Assembly (NCBI GenBank): GCA_001917905.1
Contig: MNEX01000307.1
Span: 10,592-52,970, forward strand
Length of the DNA stretch: 42,379 bases
From: Acidobacteria bacterium 13_1_40CM_65_14
GTDB lineage: Bacteria > Acidobacteriota > Vicinamibacteria > Vicinamibacterales > CAVVIG01
Reading direction: 5' to 3'
Positions 34,306-42,009 of this stretch are shown here, piece by piece. Position 1 is the first letter of the stretch. Every line of letters begins with the position of its first letter. A program made the translations under genes and the position numbers. The notes beneath the pieces were generated by a model, which had not been told where the DNA came from, searched no databases, and saw nothing but the letters and a program-made list of their open reading frames with translations.

Positions 34306-36711
34306 TTGATCAACGATCTTCGTTACGCCTTCCGCTCGCTGACCAAGGCGCCGGCGTTCACGATCCTAGCGGTCGTGACGCTGGCGCTCGGCATCGGCGC
34401 GACCACCGCGATCTTCAGCGTCGTCTACGGCGTCCTGATGCGGCCGCTGCCCTACCGCGATCCGTCGCGACTCGTGCTCATCGAAGCGTGGCGCGATTTT
34501 TCCGGCCGCACGGTCCGGGCGAATTACTCGCTCGCCGATCTCGAGGACTGGCGCGCGGAGCAGGCGTTCGAATCGCTGGCCATCGCCGGCGTCTGGCCGT
34601 ACGCGCTCTTCGAAGGTGGCCAAACCGAGGTCGTCAGCGTCGCTCGCGTGAGCGGCGATTTCTTCGCCACCGTCGGTGGCGTGATGGCCGCCGGCAGACC
34701 GCTCGCACGGTCCGACGACCATTCAGCGGTGACCGTGATCAGCAGCCGGCTCTGGCAGCGGCGATTCAACCAAACGCCGGACATCGTCGGCAAGCGCATC
34801 GTGCTCAGCGGATCCGCGTACCAAGTCGTCGGCATCGCCGCCGACTCGTTCCAGCTGCCAAGCGATCGGATGGACGCGTGGGTGCCGGCGGCATTCTCCG
34901 TCGTCAGTGATCCGATGGGCGTCTGGCGCGGGTCGGGCGGCTACAACCCGATCGCGCGGCTGAAGCCGGGCGTCGCGATGGCGCAGGCGCAGGCCGGCGT
35001 GAACGGCCTCTCGCAGTCGCTCGCGAAAAACTCCCCGCAGCAGTTTGCTCGCGTGCGCGCCGACGTCGTCGCGCTGCACGAGCGACTGGCCGGCGGCTTG
35101 CGACCGGCGCTGCTCGTCCTGTTCGCCGCGGTCAGCCTGGTCCTCATCGTCGCGTGCGCGAACGTCGCCAACCTGATGCTCACGCGCCAGGCCGTACGGG
35201 CGCGCGAGATTGCGATTCGCCTGGCGCTCGGCGCCTCTCGCGCACAGCTCGCGCGCGCATCGATCGCCGAAAGCGCGGTGTTGTCGCTGGCTGGCGCGAT
35301 CGCCGGCACGCTCGTCGCGAAATGGCTGACGGATCTGCTGATCTGGCTCAAGCCGGCGGGGCTGGCGCGGCTCGACGCCATTCACGTCGACGCTCCGGTC
35401 CTCGCGTTTGCGGCCGCAATCGCGGCGGCGATCGCACTCGTGATCGGCCTGCTGCCGGCGTTCGGTGCGTCGATTTCCGTGGACGCGTTGAGGAGCGGAA
35501 CGACCACGGCCGGCGCATCCGGCGGCCGCCAGCTCCGATCGGCGATCGCCGTCTTTCAGCTGGCGACCTCGCTCGTGCTGGTCGTCGGCGGCGTGCTGCT
35601 CGGGCGCAGCCTGTTCAATCTGCTCGGCAGCGAGATTGGCGTCCCGACCGATCACGTCGCGCACGCGCTCGTCGGCCTGGCGTTTGGACGCTCGTTGCCG
35701 CCCGACGAGCGATCGGCGCTCGCGAATCAGGTGGTCGAGCGGCTCGGCGCCGAGCCAGGCGTCGAAGTCGCCGCGGCCGGGGCGAGCCTGCCGCCGAACC
35801 GGACGCGGCTCCGCATCAGCTTCGGGTTCACCGCCGAGGGATTGAGTCAGCCGGCCGAGTACCTCGTCGACACCGTGGCGGTGACGCCGAGCTTCTTCTC
35901 CGTGCTCCGCATCCCGCTCCTGCGCGGGCGCTTCTTCACCCGGGATGATGGCGCGGACACTGCACCGACGATGATTCTGAGCGCGCGCACCGCTCGACGT
36001 TTGTTCGGCGACCGCGACCCGATCGGCCGATCCGTGCCGCTCGGAGAACCTGGTCCGGACGATCGCAGAGCCGCCGTCACCGTCGTCGGCCTCGTTGGCG
36101 ACGTGAAGTACGCGGCGCTCGACGCGCCGCCCGACGGCGCGATCTATCGGCCGCTGACGCAAATGCCGCTCGACACGTTGTATCTCGTTGCGCGGACGCC
36201 TGGCGATACGGCGCTGGCGATCGCGGCGATTCGCAGAAGCGTCGCGGCCGTCGATCCGGCCATCGCGATCTTCCTCACCGGCACGCTCGACGGTCTGGTC
36301 GCGGAGGCCGCGGCGCAGCCGCGCTTTCGCACCGTCCTGCTCGTGACACTCGCGGCGCTCGCGCTCGTCGTCGCCGCCGTCGGTTTGTACGGCGTCGTCG
36401 CGTACTCGGTCGCGCAGCGAACCGCCGAAATCGCGATCCGCATGGCGCTCGGCGCGCCGTCGTCGAACGTGGTGCGGATGGTGCTGCGGCAGGGACTGCA
36501 GCTGGCTGCGGCCGGCATTCTCGTCGGTCTCGTCGCCGCGTTCGCGCTGGCGCGGACGCTGAGGGCGCTGTTGTACGGCATCGCGCCGACCGACGCCTGG
36601 TCGTTCGGCGCCGCGGCCGCGTGTCTGCTGGCCGTCACGCTGGCGGCGAGCTATGTGCCGGCGAGGCGTGCGACGCGCGTCGATCCGCTCGTCGCGCTGC
36701 GGACCGACTGA
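34306..36711 (+). CDS. ADOP-type MacB/FtsX permease (intact)
   Basis: 801 residues from TTG 34306 (INDLRYAFRSLTKAPAFTIL is the standard ADOP beginning). First helix LAVVTLALGIGATTAIFSVV; MacB-type periplasmic domain with VISSRLWQRRFNQTPDIVGK; first FtsX core IVACANVANLMLTRQAVRAR and AIRLALGASRAQLARA; second core AYSVAQRTAEIAIRMALGAP and ASYVPARRATRVDPLVALRTD. It has no adjacent ATPase. The 3' end overlaps by 61 bp with the convergent LysR gene. Role probably in envelope stress or export; partner unknown. Confidence 0.92.
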   Translation: MINDLRYAFRSLTKAPAFTILAVVTLALGIGATTAIFSVVYGVLMRPLPYRDPSRLVLIEAWRDFSGRTVRANYSLADLEDWRAEQAFESLAIAGVWPYALFEGGQTEVVSVARVSGDFFATVGGVMAAGRPLARSDDHSAVTVISSRLWQRRFNQTPDIVGKRIVLSGSAYQVVGIAADSFQLPSDRMDAWVPAAFSVVSDPMGVWRGSGGYNPIARLKPGVAMAQAQAGVNGLSQSLAKNSPQQFARVRADVVALHERLAGGLRPALLVLFAAVSLVLIVACANVANLMLTRQAVRAREIAIRLALGASRAQLARASIAESAVLSLAGAIAGTLVAKWLTDLLIWLKPAGLARLDAIHVDAPVLAFAAAIAAAIALVIGLLPAFGASISVDALRSGTTTAGASGGRQLRSAIAVFQLATSLVLVVGGVLLGRSLFNLLGSEIGVPTDHVAHALVGLAFGRSLPPDERSALANQVVERLGAEPGVEVAAAGASLPPNRTRLRISFGFTAEGLSQPAEYLVDTVAVTPSFFSVLRIPLLRGRFFTRDDGADTAPTMILSARTARRLFGDRDPIGRSVPLGEPGPDDRRAAVTVVGLVGDVKYAALDAPPDGAIYRPLTQMPLDTLYLVARTPGDTALAIAAIRRSVAAVDPAIAIFLTGTLDGLVAEAAAQPRFRTVLLVTLAALALVVAAVGLYGVVAYSVAQRTAEIAIRMALGAPSSNVVRMVLRQGLQLAAAGILVGLVAAFALARTLRALLYGIAPTDAWSFGAAAACLLAVTLAASYVPARRATRVDPLVALRTD

Positions 36712-37598
36712 CCGGGCGCGTACTGCACGAGCAGGTCGATGAACTCCCTGACGAAGTCGGTCTTCGCAAGATCCTTCGGCATCACCGCACTCCACCGCCG
36801 ATGCAGCCCGCGCGCGGTGAGCGGGCGCGCGACCAGCGCGCCCGATTTCACGATCGGCTCCACGGCCCACCGCGCGATCACGCTGACGCCCAGTCCCGCC
36901 TTCACCAGCTCGACGATCGCCTCGGTGAGCTGAATCTCGTCGATGCGTCCCGGCACGGCGCCGGCGGGCAGCAGCACCTGGTTCAACACCAGGCTGTCTT
37001 CTTTCGGCGGATACAGCAGCAACGTCTCGCCGTGCATGTCGGCCACTTTGACGTGCGTTTTCTTCGCGAAGGGATGCGTCGTCGCCGCGATCACGATGAG
37101 CTCGTCGTCGAAGATCGGCGTCGCCGTCAGCCGGCGATCGCGGACCGGCGTGCTCATCAGCGCGACGTCGACTTTGCCGGCGAGCAGCGTTTCGACGGGT
37201 TGGCGTGTCGCGTCGACGTCGATCCGCACCTCGACCCGCGGGAACTTGCGGCGGTATTTCGTCAGCAGCGGCGGCAGCCAGTGGTAGCAGGTGTAGCACT
37301 CGGTCGTGAGACGCAGCACACCGGCGTGATCGCGGCCCATCTCCCGGATGTCGTGCTCGGTCTGATGCAGCCGCGCTAGCACCTCGCGCGCCGACGCTAG
37401 CAGGCGCTCGCCGGCCGGCGTCAGCACCAGCCGCTTGCCGACGCGCAGAAACAACGCGGCGCCGAGGCGCGATTCGATGTCGCGCAGCTGATGGCTGAGC
37501 GCCGACTGCGTGAGATGAAGGCGATCGCCCGCGCGCGTGAGGCTGCCGCAGTCGGCGACGGCGGAGACGAGCTGGAGGTGGCGGACTTCGAGATCCAT
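36651..37598 (-). CDS. LysR-family transcriptional regulator, MetR-like
   Basis: 315 residues. The N-terminal winged helix (about 3-62) reads VRHLQLVSAVADCGSLTRAG and LHLTQSALSHQLRDIESRLG, closest in pattern to MetR-type regulators of methionine synthesis. It is followed by a periplasmic-binding-protein-like effector domain (VDVALMSTPVRDRRL, LLLYPPKEDSLVL, AGLGVSVIARWAVEPIV). MetR uses homocysteine as co-inducer, but no met gene is adjacent, so the effector remains open. A palindromic element begins 8 bp before the ATG, so its promoter must lie in or beyond the element. Convergent overlap with the permease gene. Confidence 0.9.
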   Translation of the reverse strand: MDLEVRHLQLVSAVADCGSLTRAGDRLHLTQSALSHQLRDIESRLGAALFLRVGKRLVLTPAGERLLASAREVLARLHQTEHDIREMGRDHAGVLRLTTECYTCYHWLPPLLTKYRRKFPRVEVRIDVDATRQPVETLLAGKVDVALMSTPVRDRRLTATPIFDDELIVIAATTHPFAKKTHVKVADMHGETLLLYPPKEDSLVLNQVLLPAGAVPGRIDEIQLTEAIVELVKAGLGVSVIARWAVEPIVKSGALVARPLTARGLHRRWSAVMPKDLAKTDFVREFIDLLVQYAPGQSVRSATSGSTRVARLAGT

Positions 37599-37605
37599 AT
37601 CTGAG

Positions 37606-37719
37606 GCAGGCCTAAGAGCGTCGCGGAATTACCGCGCCACCACTGGGGACACGGAGGACAGGAGGTTCAAACGTGGTGGAGCGTTCAATTCTGCAACGAG
37701 CTCTCCTGAAGGCCTGCGC
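37606..37719. repeat. Palindromic element, 'ccaccacgg' family, internally shortened
   Basis: Ends GCAGGCCTAAGAGCG and CTCTCCTGAAGGCCTGC are inverted. It keeps CGCCACCACTGGGGACACGG and GTGGTGGAGCG, but about 35 bp of one arm found in the copy at 8729-8868 are missing between GGTTCAAA and CGTGG. Directly upstream of the LysR gene. Confidence 0.75.
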
Positions 37720-37772
37720 GACCCCTTCCTTGTCGATGAGGATACTTCATCGTTGTGATGATGACAAAGAAT

Positions 37773-37801
37773 TTGGCTCATGACCGCCCGCTCCCTACGA
37801 T
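37773..37801 (+). promoter_or_regulatory. Candidate promoter of the metalloprotease-like gene (leaderless)
   Basis: TTGGCT (37773-37778), 17-nt spacer, TACGAT (37796-37801), then GGGGTC and the ATG at 37808. The transcript would begin at or next to the start codon. Confidence 0.45.
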
Positions 37802-37807
37802 GGGGTC

Positions 37808-38407
37808 ATGCCGATTCCATCACTGCTGTTGGCGGCCGCCCTGGTGAGCACTGGCCTGCCGCCCGTCCACGTCGCGCTCGCGTTCGGATCCGAACCGACC
37901 CTTCCGCCGGCCGTCGCCGCGGCCGCTGTCCACGAGGCCGCTGACATCTGGTCCCGGTACCGCGTCGTCGTCGATCGCACCATGCCGTGCGCGTCGGCGC
38001 CCGACGAGGCCATTGTCCTGACGGTGCGGGCCGGCCGGTCACGAATTCCCAGCGCGCTCGATACCCCGACGGTCCTCGGCGCGATCAACTTTGCCGAAGA
38101 CGGTACGCCGTATTCGATCCTCACCGTCTTCTTTGACCTGTTGGTGCAATCGGTCGGGCTCGCGCGACTCGGGGACGTCGGCGAGGACCGCTGGCCGCCC
38201 GAGCTGCGCCGGCGGGCCGTTGGCCGTGCGCTCGGCCGCGTGATCGCTCACGAAATCGGTCATTACCTGCTCGGCTCGCGCGGACACAGCTCGAATGGAT
38301 TGATGCGTGCTGTGCAACCGTTCGGCGAGCTCTTCGGTCAATCCGGCGCCGGCTTTCTGCTCTCGCGGGCAGACGAGCGGCGCCTCGCGCGGCGCGTGGT
38401 TCGATGA
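37808..38407 (+). CDS. Zincin-like putative metalloprotease, exported
   Basis: 199 residues. Short signal peptide (MPIPSLLLAAALVSTGLPPV). The motif HEIGHYLLGSRGHSSNGLMR near residues 154-173 has the zinc-binding HExxH, a third His eight residues after the second, and a nearby Met. This resembles metzincins, but the classical HExxHxxGxxH has six residues between the second and third His position start, so the spacing is longer here. Substrate unknown. Its stop overlaps by 4 bp (ATGA) the start of an ADOP relic, so the two genes formed a coupled pair. Confidence 0.65.
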   Translation: MPIPSLLLAAALVSTGLPPVHVALAFGSEPTLPPAVAAAAVHEAADIWSRYRVVVDRTMPCASAPDEAIVLTVRAGRSRIPSALDTPTVLGAINFAEDGTPYSILTVFFDLLVQSVGLARLGDVGEDRWPPELRRRAVGRALGRVIAHEIGHYLLGSRGHSSNGLMRAVQPFGELFGQSGAGFLLSRADERRLARRVVR

Positions 38408-38516
38408 GCGCGTTGTTGCACGACGTCCGTCAGGCGATCGCGACCTCGTGGCGCCGTCCGCTCTTCACGTTCGTCGATCTACGCGGATCGATCCCGTGCG
38501 CGTGCTGCGCGACTGA
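38404..38516 (+). pseudogene. ADOP permease relic: N-terminus joined to C-terminus
   Basis: Starts MSALLHDVRQAIATSWRRPL then FTFV, a clear ADOP beginning. About 35 codons on, the next frame reads STRIDPVRVLRD followed by a stop at 38514, the clear ADOP ending (compare TRVDPLVALRTD at 36711). Roughly 770 codons between are gone, with a frame change at the junction near 38475-38482. The ATG overlaps the stop of the preceding gene, showing that the original start is retained. Confidence 0.7.
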
Positions 38517-38535
38517 AGGTGACCGTACAAACGAA

Positions 38536-38560
38536 GGGCCGGCACATCAAGTGCCGGCCC
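38536..38560 (-). terminator. Hairpin terminator of the GNAT/subtilase operon
   Basis: GGGCCGGCAC and GTGCCGGCCC form a perfect 10-bp stem with a 5-nt loop. Read on the minus strand it is followed by TTCGTTTGT, a weak T-rich tract, 20 bp after the GNAT stop. It could also end the plus-strand relic transcript. Confidence 0.6.
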
Positions 38561-38580
38561 ACGTCGGTCTTCAGCTGTTT

Positions 38581-39261
38581 TTAGTGAACGCTCGGCGCGC
38601 TCAGGTACGACCGCGATGTCGTCCGGCGCGTGGCCTGCCAGTCCTCGTCGAGAATCGTGTACAGCACCTGATCGAGGTAACGGCCATTGTGGAGGAACGA
38701 CTTGCGCAGGACCGCTTCCCGCACCGCGCCCAGCTTCTGCAGCGCGCCGTTCCCGCGACCGTTCTGCACCGCGGCACGCGCCTCGAGGCGGTGCACGCCG
38801 AGCGTCTCGAACGCGAACTCGACCACCAACTCGGCGCCGTCCTGGAACACGCCGGTGCCCCAGAACGCCGATCCGATCGCGAAGCCCCATTCGGCGGACG
38901 CGAAGGTCGGGTCGAGCTGCCGGACCTGGAAGATCCCAATCGCCGTATCGAAACCCTGCAGCGTCACCGCGAAGCACGCGTAAGTGCCGGCGCTACGCTG
39001 CCGGATCGTCCACGCAATGAAGCGCTCGAAGCCTTCAACCGTGTTCGGCGGCGGCGAGATGAATCGTGACACTTCCTCGGTCGTCAGGAGCGCGAAGAGC
39101 GACGCGGCGTCCGACGCGCGCAGCTCCCTCAGCACCACCTGCTTCCCACGCAACGTCGGCAGGCCCGCCTGCCAATCGCTGCTCGTGACCTCGGGCGTCG
39201 GTGTCGATGTGACCGTCATCAGCGTCACGTCGAGTTCCTGGCGGTAAGGCATTTTTTCCAT
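38581..39261 (-). CDS. GNAT acetyltransferase (RimJ/RimL type)
   Basis: 226 residues. Acetyl-CoA-dependent N-acetyltransferase of the ribosomal-protein/small-amine group: VLRELRASDAASLFALLTTE, SAEWGFAIGSAFWGTGVFQD (acetyl-CoA-binding loop in a divergent form), AFETLGVHRLEARAAVQNGR and LQKLGAVREAVLRKSFLHNG. The first 36 residues are a variable extension, and a later start is possible. The ATG lies 2 bp after the subtilase stop, so both are co-transcribed. Substrate unknown. Confidence 0.88.
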   Translation of the reverse strand: MEKMPYRQELDVTLMTVTSTPTPEVTSSDWQAGLPTLRGKQVVLRELRASDAASLFALLTTEEVSRFISPPPNTVEGFERFIAWTIRQRSAGTYACFAVTLQGFDTAIGIFQVRQLDPTFASAEWGFAIGSAFWGTGVFQDGAELVVEFAFETLGVHRLEARAAVQNGRGNGALQKLGAVREAVLRKSFLHNGRYLDQVLYTILDEDWQATRRTTSRSYLSAPSVH

Positions 39262-39263
39262 GA

Positions 39264-41687
39264 CTAGATACCTCCCCCAGGAACGACAGGTGGCGGCGGT
39301 GGAGGCGGCAGCGCTGGCGGTGCGACCGGCACTGGCGGCGGCAGATCGGCCGGCGCTGCGACAGGCGGTGCCGGCAACGGATCAATCGGTGCCGGCAGCG
39401 GATCGACTGGTAGCGCCGGCGGCGGATCAAGCGGCAATGCCGGCGGTGGCTCGACCGGCGATGGCGGCGGCTCGACGGACGGCGCGGGCGGTGGCACGAC
39501 CGGCGGCCGAGGGCCGGCGCCGAGCGATGACAGCACGGTGAACATCTGCTCGTCGCTGAGCTTGCTGAACATCGACGTCCAGCTCAGAGGAGTGACGTTG
39601 CCGGTAGCCGACGTCCCCCACACGATGCCGGCGAGCGGGTCATTGACGCCCCACACGATGTTGCCCAGGTCGTCGACGCCCCACACGATGTTCTCGTCGC
39701 CCGCAGTGCCCCAGACGATGTTCTCGTCCACAGCGGCGGTGCCCCAGACGATGTTCTCGTCGTCAGCGGCGGTGCCCCACATGATGTTCTCGTCGGCAAC
39801 GGCGGTGCCCCAGACGATGTTCGCGCCATGCGCGGTGCCCCAGACGATGTTCTGTTCATCGACGGTGCCCCAGACGATGTTGTCGCAATCATCGCCGCCG
39901 CAGTTGACGCCCCACACGATGTTTTCATCGCTGCCGGCGGCGCCCGTGCCCCAGACGATGTTCGAGCAGTCGGCATCCGAGCAGTTGACGCCCCACACGA
40001 TGTTGCTGCTGGAGTCGTCGACGCCCCAGACGATGTTGCTGCAGTCGTCGGTCGAGCATTGAACGCCCCAGACGATGTTCTGATTGTCGTCGGTCTTCGC
40101 AACACCCCAGTCGGTGCCGACGCTGTACGCGTTCGCCGACAGCTTCAGATAGCCGCCCTTGAGCTGGTGGTTTCCCCAGATGATGCTCTTGCTCCACATC
40201 GCCTGCGACGGCATCGGCTGCCCAGGCTGCGCGGTCGCGTAGAACTTCGCGAGTCGCACGGCGCCGACCGTATTGAGGAAGCCCGCGCCCTCGGTGAGCG
40301 GGTCATAGCCCGGATACACCTGCGCGGAGTACTGAAGGATCGCCTTCACCGCGTTGGGCGTCAGCGCCGGATTGGCCTGCAGCATCAACGCAACCGTGCC
40401 CGCCACGACCGGCGCCGCCATGCTCGTGCCGCTCAGCGTCAGGGACGCCTGGAACGGCGTCGAGACGAGGCCGTTCGCCAGGAACGGCGCCTTCGTCAAG
40501 TGGAACGTGCCCCACGGATCCGACAGGGACATCGTCCCCCTGCCGGGCGCGACGAGGTCAGGCTTCGCGCCCCAGTCCTTGTACGACGGACCGCGCGAGC
40601 TGAAGGACGCCATCTTGTCGTCGGCGCGATCCGCCGTGCCCTCGTGGCTCGACGCGCCGACGGTCAGCACCCACGGCGCGTTGCCCGGCGCGACGATGCC
40701 GCCGTACTGAATCTGACCCTGTGCGTTCTTGCCGGCGTTGCCCGCGGCACCCACGACGACCACGCCTGCGTCGACGACGCGCTTGGCGGCGAGCGTCAGC
40801 GGGTCGGTCCAGTACGACTCGGTCACGCCGGCGCCGACCGACATGTTGACGACGCGGATGTTGTACTGCCTGTGATTCGCGAGCACCCAGTCGAGCGCCT
40901 GGATGATGTTGCTGATCGAGCCCTGGCCGTTCGCGTCCAGCACTTTCAGAGAGATGAGATCCGCGTCAGGCGCCACACCCGCTTGACGGCTGTTCGTATC
41001 GTAGCCGTTGCCCGCGATGATGCCGGCGACGTGCGTGCCGTGACCCTCATCGTCGTACGGCGCGATTTGGCCGTTCACGAAGTCGACGAACGCCTTCACC
41101 CGCTGATTGCCGTACGGATACAGCGTCGAGGTGCGGTTCGTCAGATCGTCGTGCCACGGCGCGATGCCGGAGTCGATGATCGCGATGCCGACGCCGGTGC
41201 CCGTGAGGCCGAGCGCGCGGTTCACGGCGAGTCCGCCCGTCGTCAGCGCCGTCGTGTAGTTCGCTTGCGCGAGCGGACGGTCGTAGCGGATGTCGAAAAC
41301 GTCAGGATGCTGAGACAGCCGCTTGATCAACCCGTTGGGCAGGCTGAGCGCCTGACCGTTGATGATCCCGAGCCGCTTGTAGGAGTCCGCGTACTTCTTG
41401 AACTCGGTCGGAAGCTGCGCACCCGATTTCAGCGTGACGATGACCTTGCTCTTCGCCAGTGCCGAGTGGTGGTCGGCACGATAAGTCAGTTCCTTATCGA
41501 GCTTGCGATGGTCTCTAGCCTCGGCGTTCGGACGACCGGCGCGGCCCCTGGTCGCACCTCGGTCGTGCGAGCCCGCAGCCAGGGCGTTGGAGGCCAAGCC
41601 GAGCACGAGCACCGCCACGGCGGCCAACGTGCGCTTTGGTCCCCAGACCGCCTTGCGTCTGGTCGTCCGTTCAATCGATGGGATCAT
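39264..41687 (-). CDS. Subtilisin-like (S8) serine peptidase with NIVWG repeats and proline-rich tail
   Basis: 807 residues. Signal peptide near 16-38 (VWGPKRTLAAVAVLVLGLAS), inhibitor-like prodomain (VIVTLKSGAQLPTEFKKYAD), then the S8 domain: Asp in IAIIDSGIAPWHDD, His in DEGHGTHVAGIIAG, Ser in LSGTSMAAPVVAG. About residues 534-692 hold 14 copies of (N/G)I(V/M)WG(V/T) separated by 3-8 mostly acidic or Cys-containing residues (CSTDDC, CSDADC, CGGDDC). The end (about 725-807) is proline-rich (PPPAPSVEPPPSPVEPPPA). Secreted; repeat and tail may hold it at the cell surface. TAAGCT 7 nt before the ATG may be the -10 box. First gene of an operon with the GNAT gene. Confidence 0.93.
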   Translation of the reverse strand: MIPSIERTTRRKAVWGPKRTLAAVAVLVLGLASNALAAGSHDRGATRGRAGRPNAEARDHRKLDKELTYRADHHSALAKSKVIVTLKSGAQLPTEFKKYADSYKRLGIINGQALSLPNGLIKRLSQHPDVFDIRYDRPLAQANYTTALTTGGLAVNRALGLTGTGVGIAIIDSGIAPWHDDLTNRTSTLYPYGNQRVKAFVDFVNGQIAPYDDEGHGTHVAGIIAGNGYDTNSRQAGVAPDADLISLKVLDANGQGSISNIIQALDWVLANHRQYNIRVVNMSVGAGVTESYWTDPLTLAAKRVVDAGVVVVGAAGNAGKNAQGQIQYGGIVAPGNAPWVLTVGASSHEGTADRADDKMASFSSRGPSYKDWGAKPDLVAPGRGTMSLSDPWGTFHLTKAPFLANGLVSTPFQASLTLSGTSMAAPVVAGTVALMLQANPALTPNAVKAILQYSAQVYPGYDPLTEGAGFLNTVGAVRLAKFYATAQPGQPMPSQAMWSKSIIWGNHQLKGGYLKLSANAYSVGTDWGVAKTDDNQNIVWGVQCSTDDCSNIVWGVDDSSSNIVWGVNCSDADCSNIVWGTGAAGSDENIVWGVNCGGDDCDNIVWGTVDEQNIVWGTAHGANIVWGTAVADENIMWGTAADDENIVWGTAAVDENIVWGTAGDENIVWGVDDLGNIVWGVNDPLAGIVWGTSATGNVTPLSWTSMFSKLSDEQMFTVLSSLGAGPRPPVVPPPAPSVEPPPSPVEPPPALPLDPPPALPVDPLPAPIDPLPAPPVAAPADLPPPVPVAPPALPPPPPPPVVPGGGI
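39610..40090. repeat. Intragenic DNA repeat encoding NIVWG units
   Basis: Fourteen copies of CCCCA(G/C)A(C/T)GATGTT-like sequence at irregular spacing of about 27-54 bp, all in the subtilase frame. Several neighbouring units (39700-39800) are almost identical over 30 bp, indicating recent expansion or conversion. Not a CRISPR: unit spacing is variable and coding. Confidence 0.85.
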
Positions 41688-42009
41688 GGCGCGCAGCTTA
41701 ACAGCAAAAGCCCCGCCACCTGGGCCATACGTTTATACGCTCAGTACAACTTATTATGATTATTCGAGTTACGGGTCAAGGGTCGAGTCCGAGTCCGGCG
41801 TCGGGGATATGACGGCTTGTGCAATTCCAGCACATGCAGATACAGGCATCGTGAGTTTCGTTACAGAAACGCTCAATAAAACTGCACGTACGGTCGTTGT
41901 GTTCTACTTTGAGCCAGGATTGTCAAAATAGAGCACTCAAAAGCGTTAGAAGTCCGATATTGTCATGTCAAGTTCTGCATAGTCGTGCAGATTTGTCATA
42001 TATGAGTGG
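41688..42009. other. Intergenic region, noticeably AT-richer
   Basis: Between the subtilase start and the end of the Ig-domain gene. Holds a possible subtilase -10 box (TAAGCT at 41695-41700, minus strand), a small hairpin CTGCA-TAGTCG-TGCAG at 41975-41990 and two TTGTCAT words (41960, 41993). A 40-codon plus-strand frame (41809-41931, beginning MTACAIPAHADTG) has non-typical codon use and no support. The base composition differs from the rest of the window. Confidence 0.4.

Noticed and set aside
34723-37299. 858-codon minus-strand frame
   Set aside because: Antisense shadow across the second ADOP gene and part of the LysR gene; composition typical of a GC-rich antisense frame.
39610-40090. 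CRISPR-like array of CCCCAGACGATGTT repeats
   Set aside because: Spacing is irregular, repeats are short and all units encode NIVWG in the subtilase frame.
39828-41759. 643-codon plus-strand frame
   Set aside because: Antisense of the subtilase gene, whose catalytic triad and signal peptide are evident.
41809-41931. 40-codon small gene in the AT-rich gap
   Set aside because: Codon use unlike neighbours, no clear ribosome site and no recognisable sequence; kept only as a remark.
41938-42005. Riboswitch or small RNA in the AT-rich stretch
   Set aside because: Only a 5-bp stem and two TTGTCAT words are visible; no known riboswitch core recognised.
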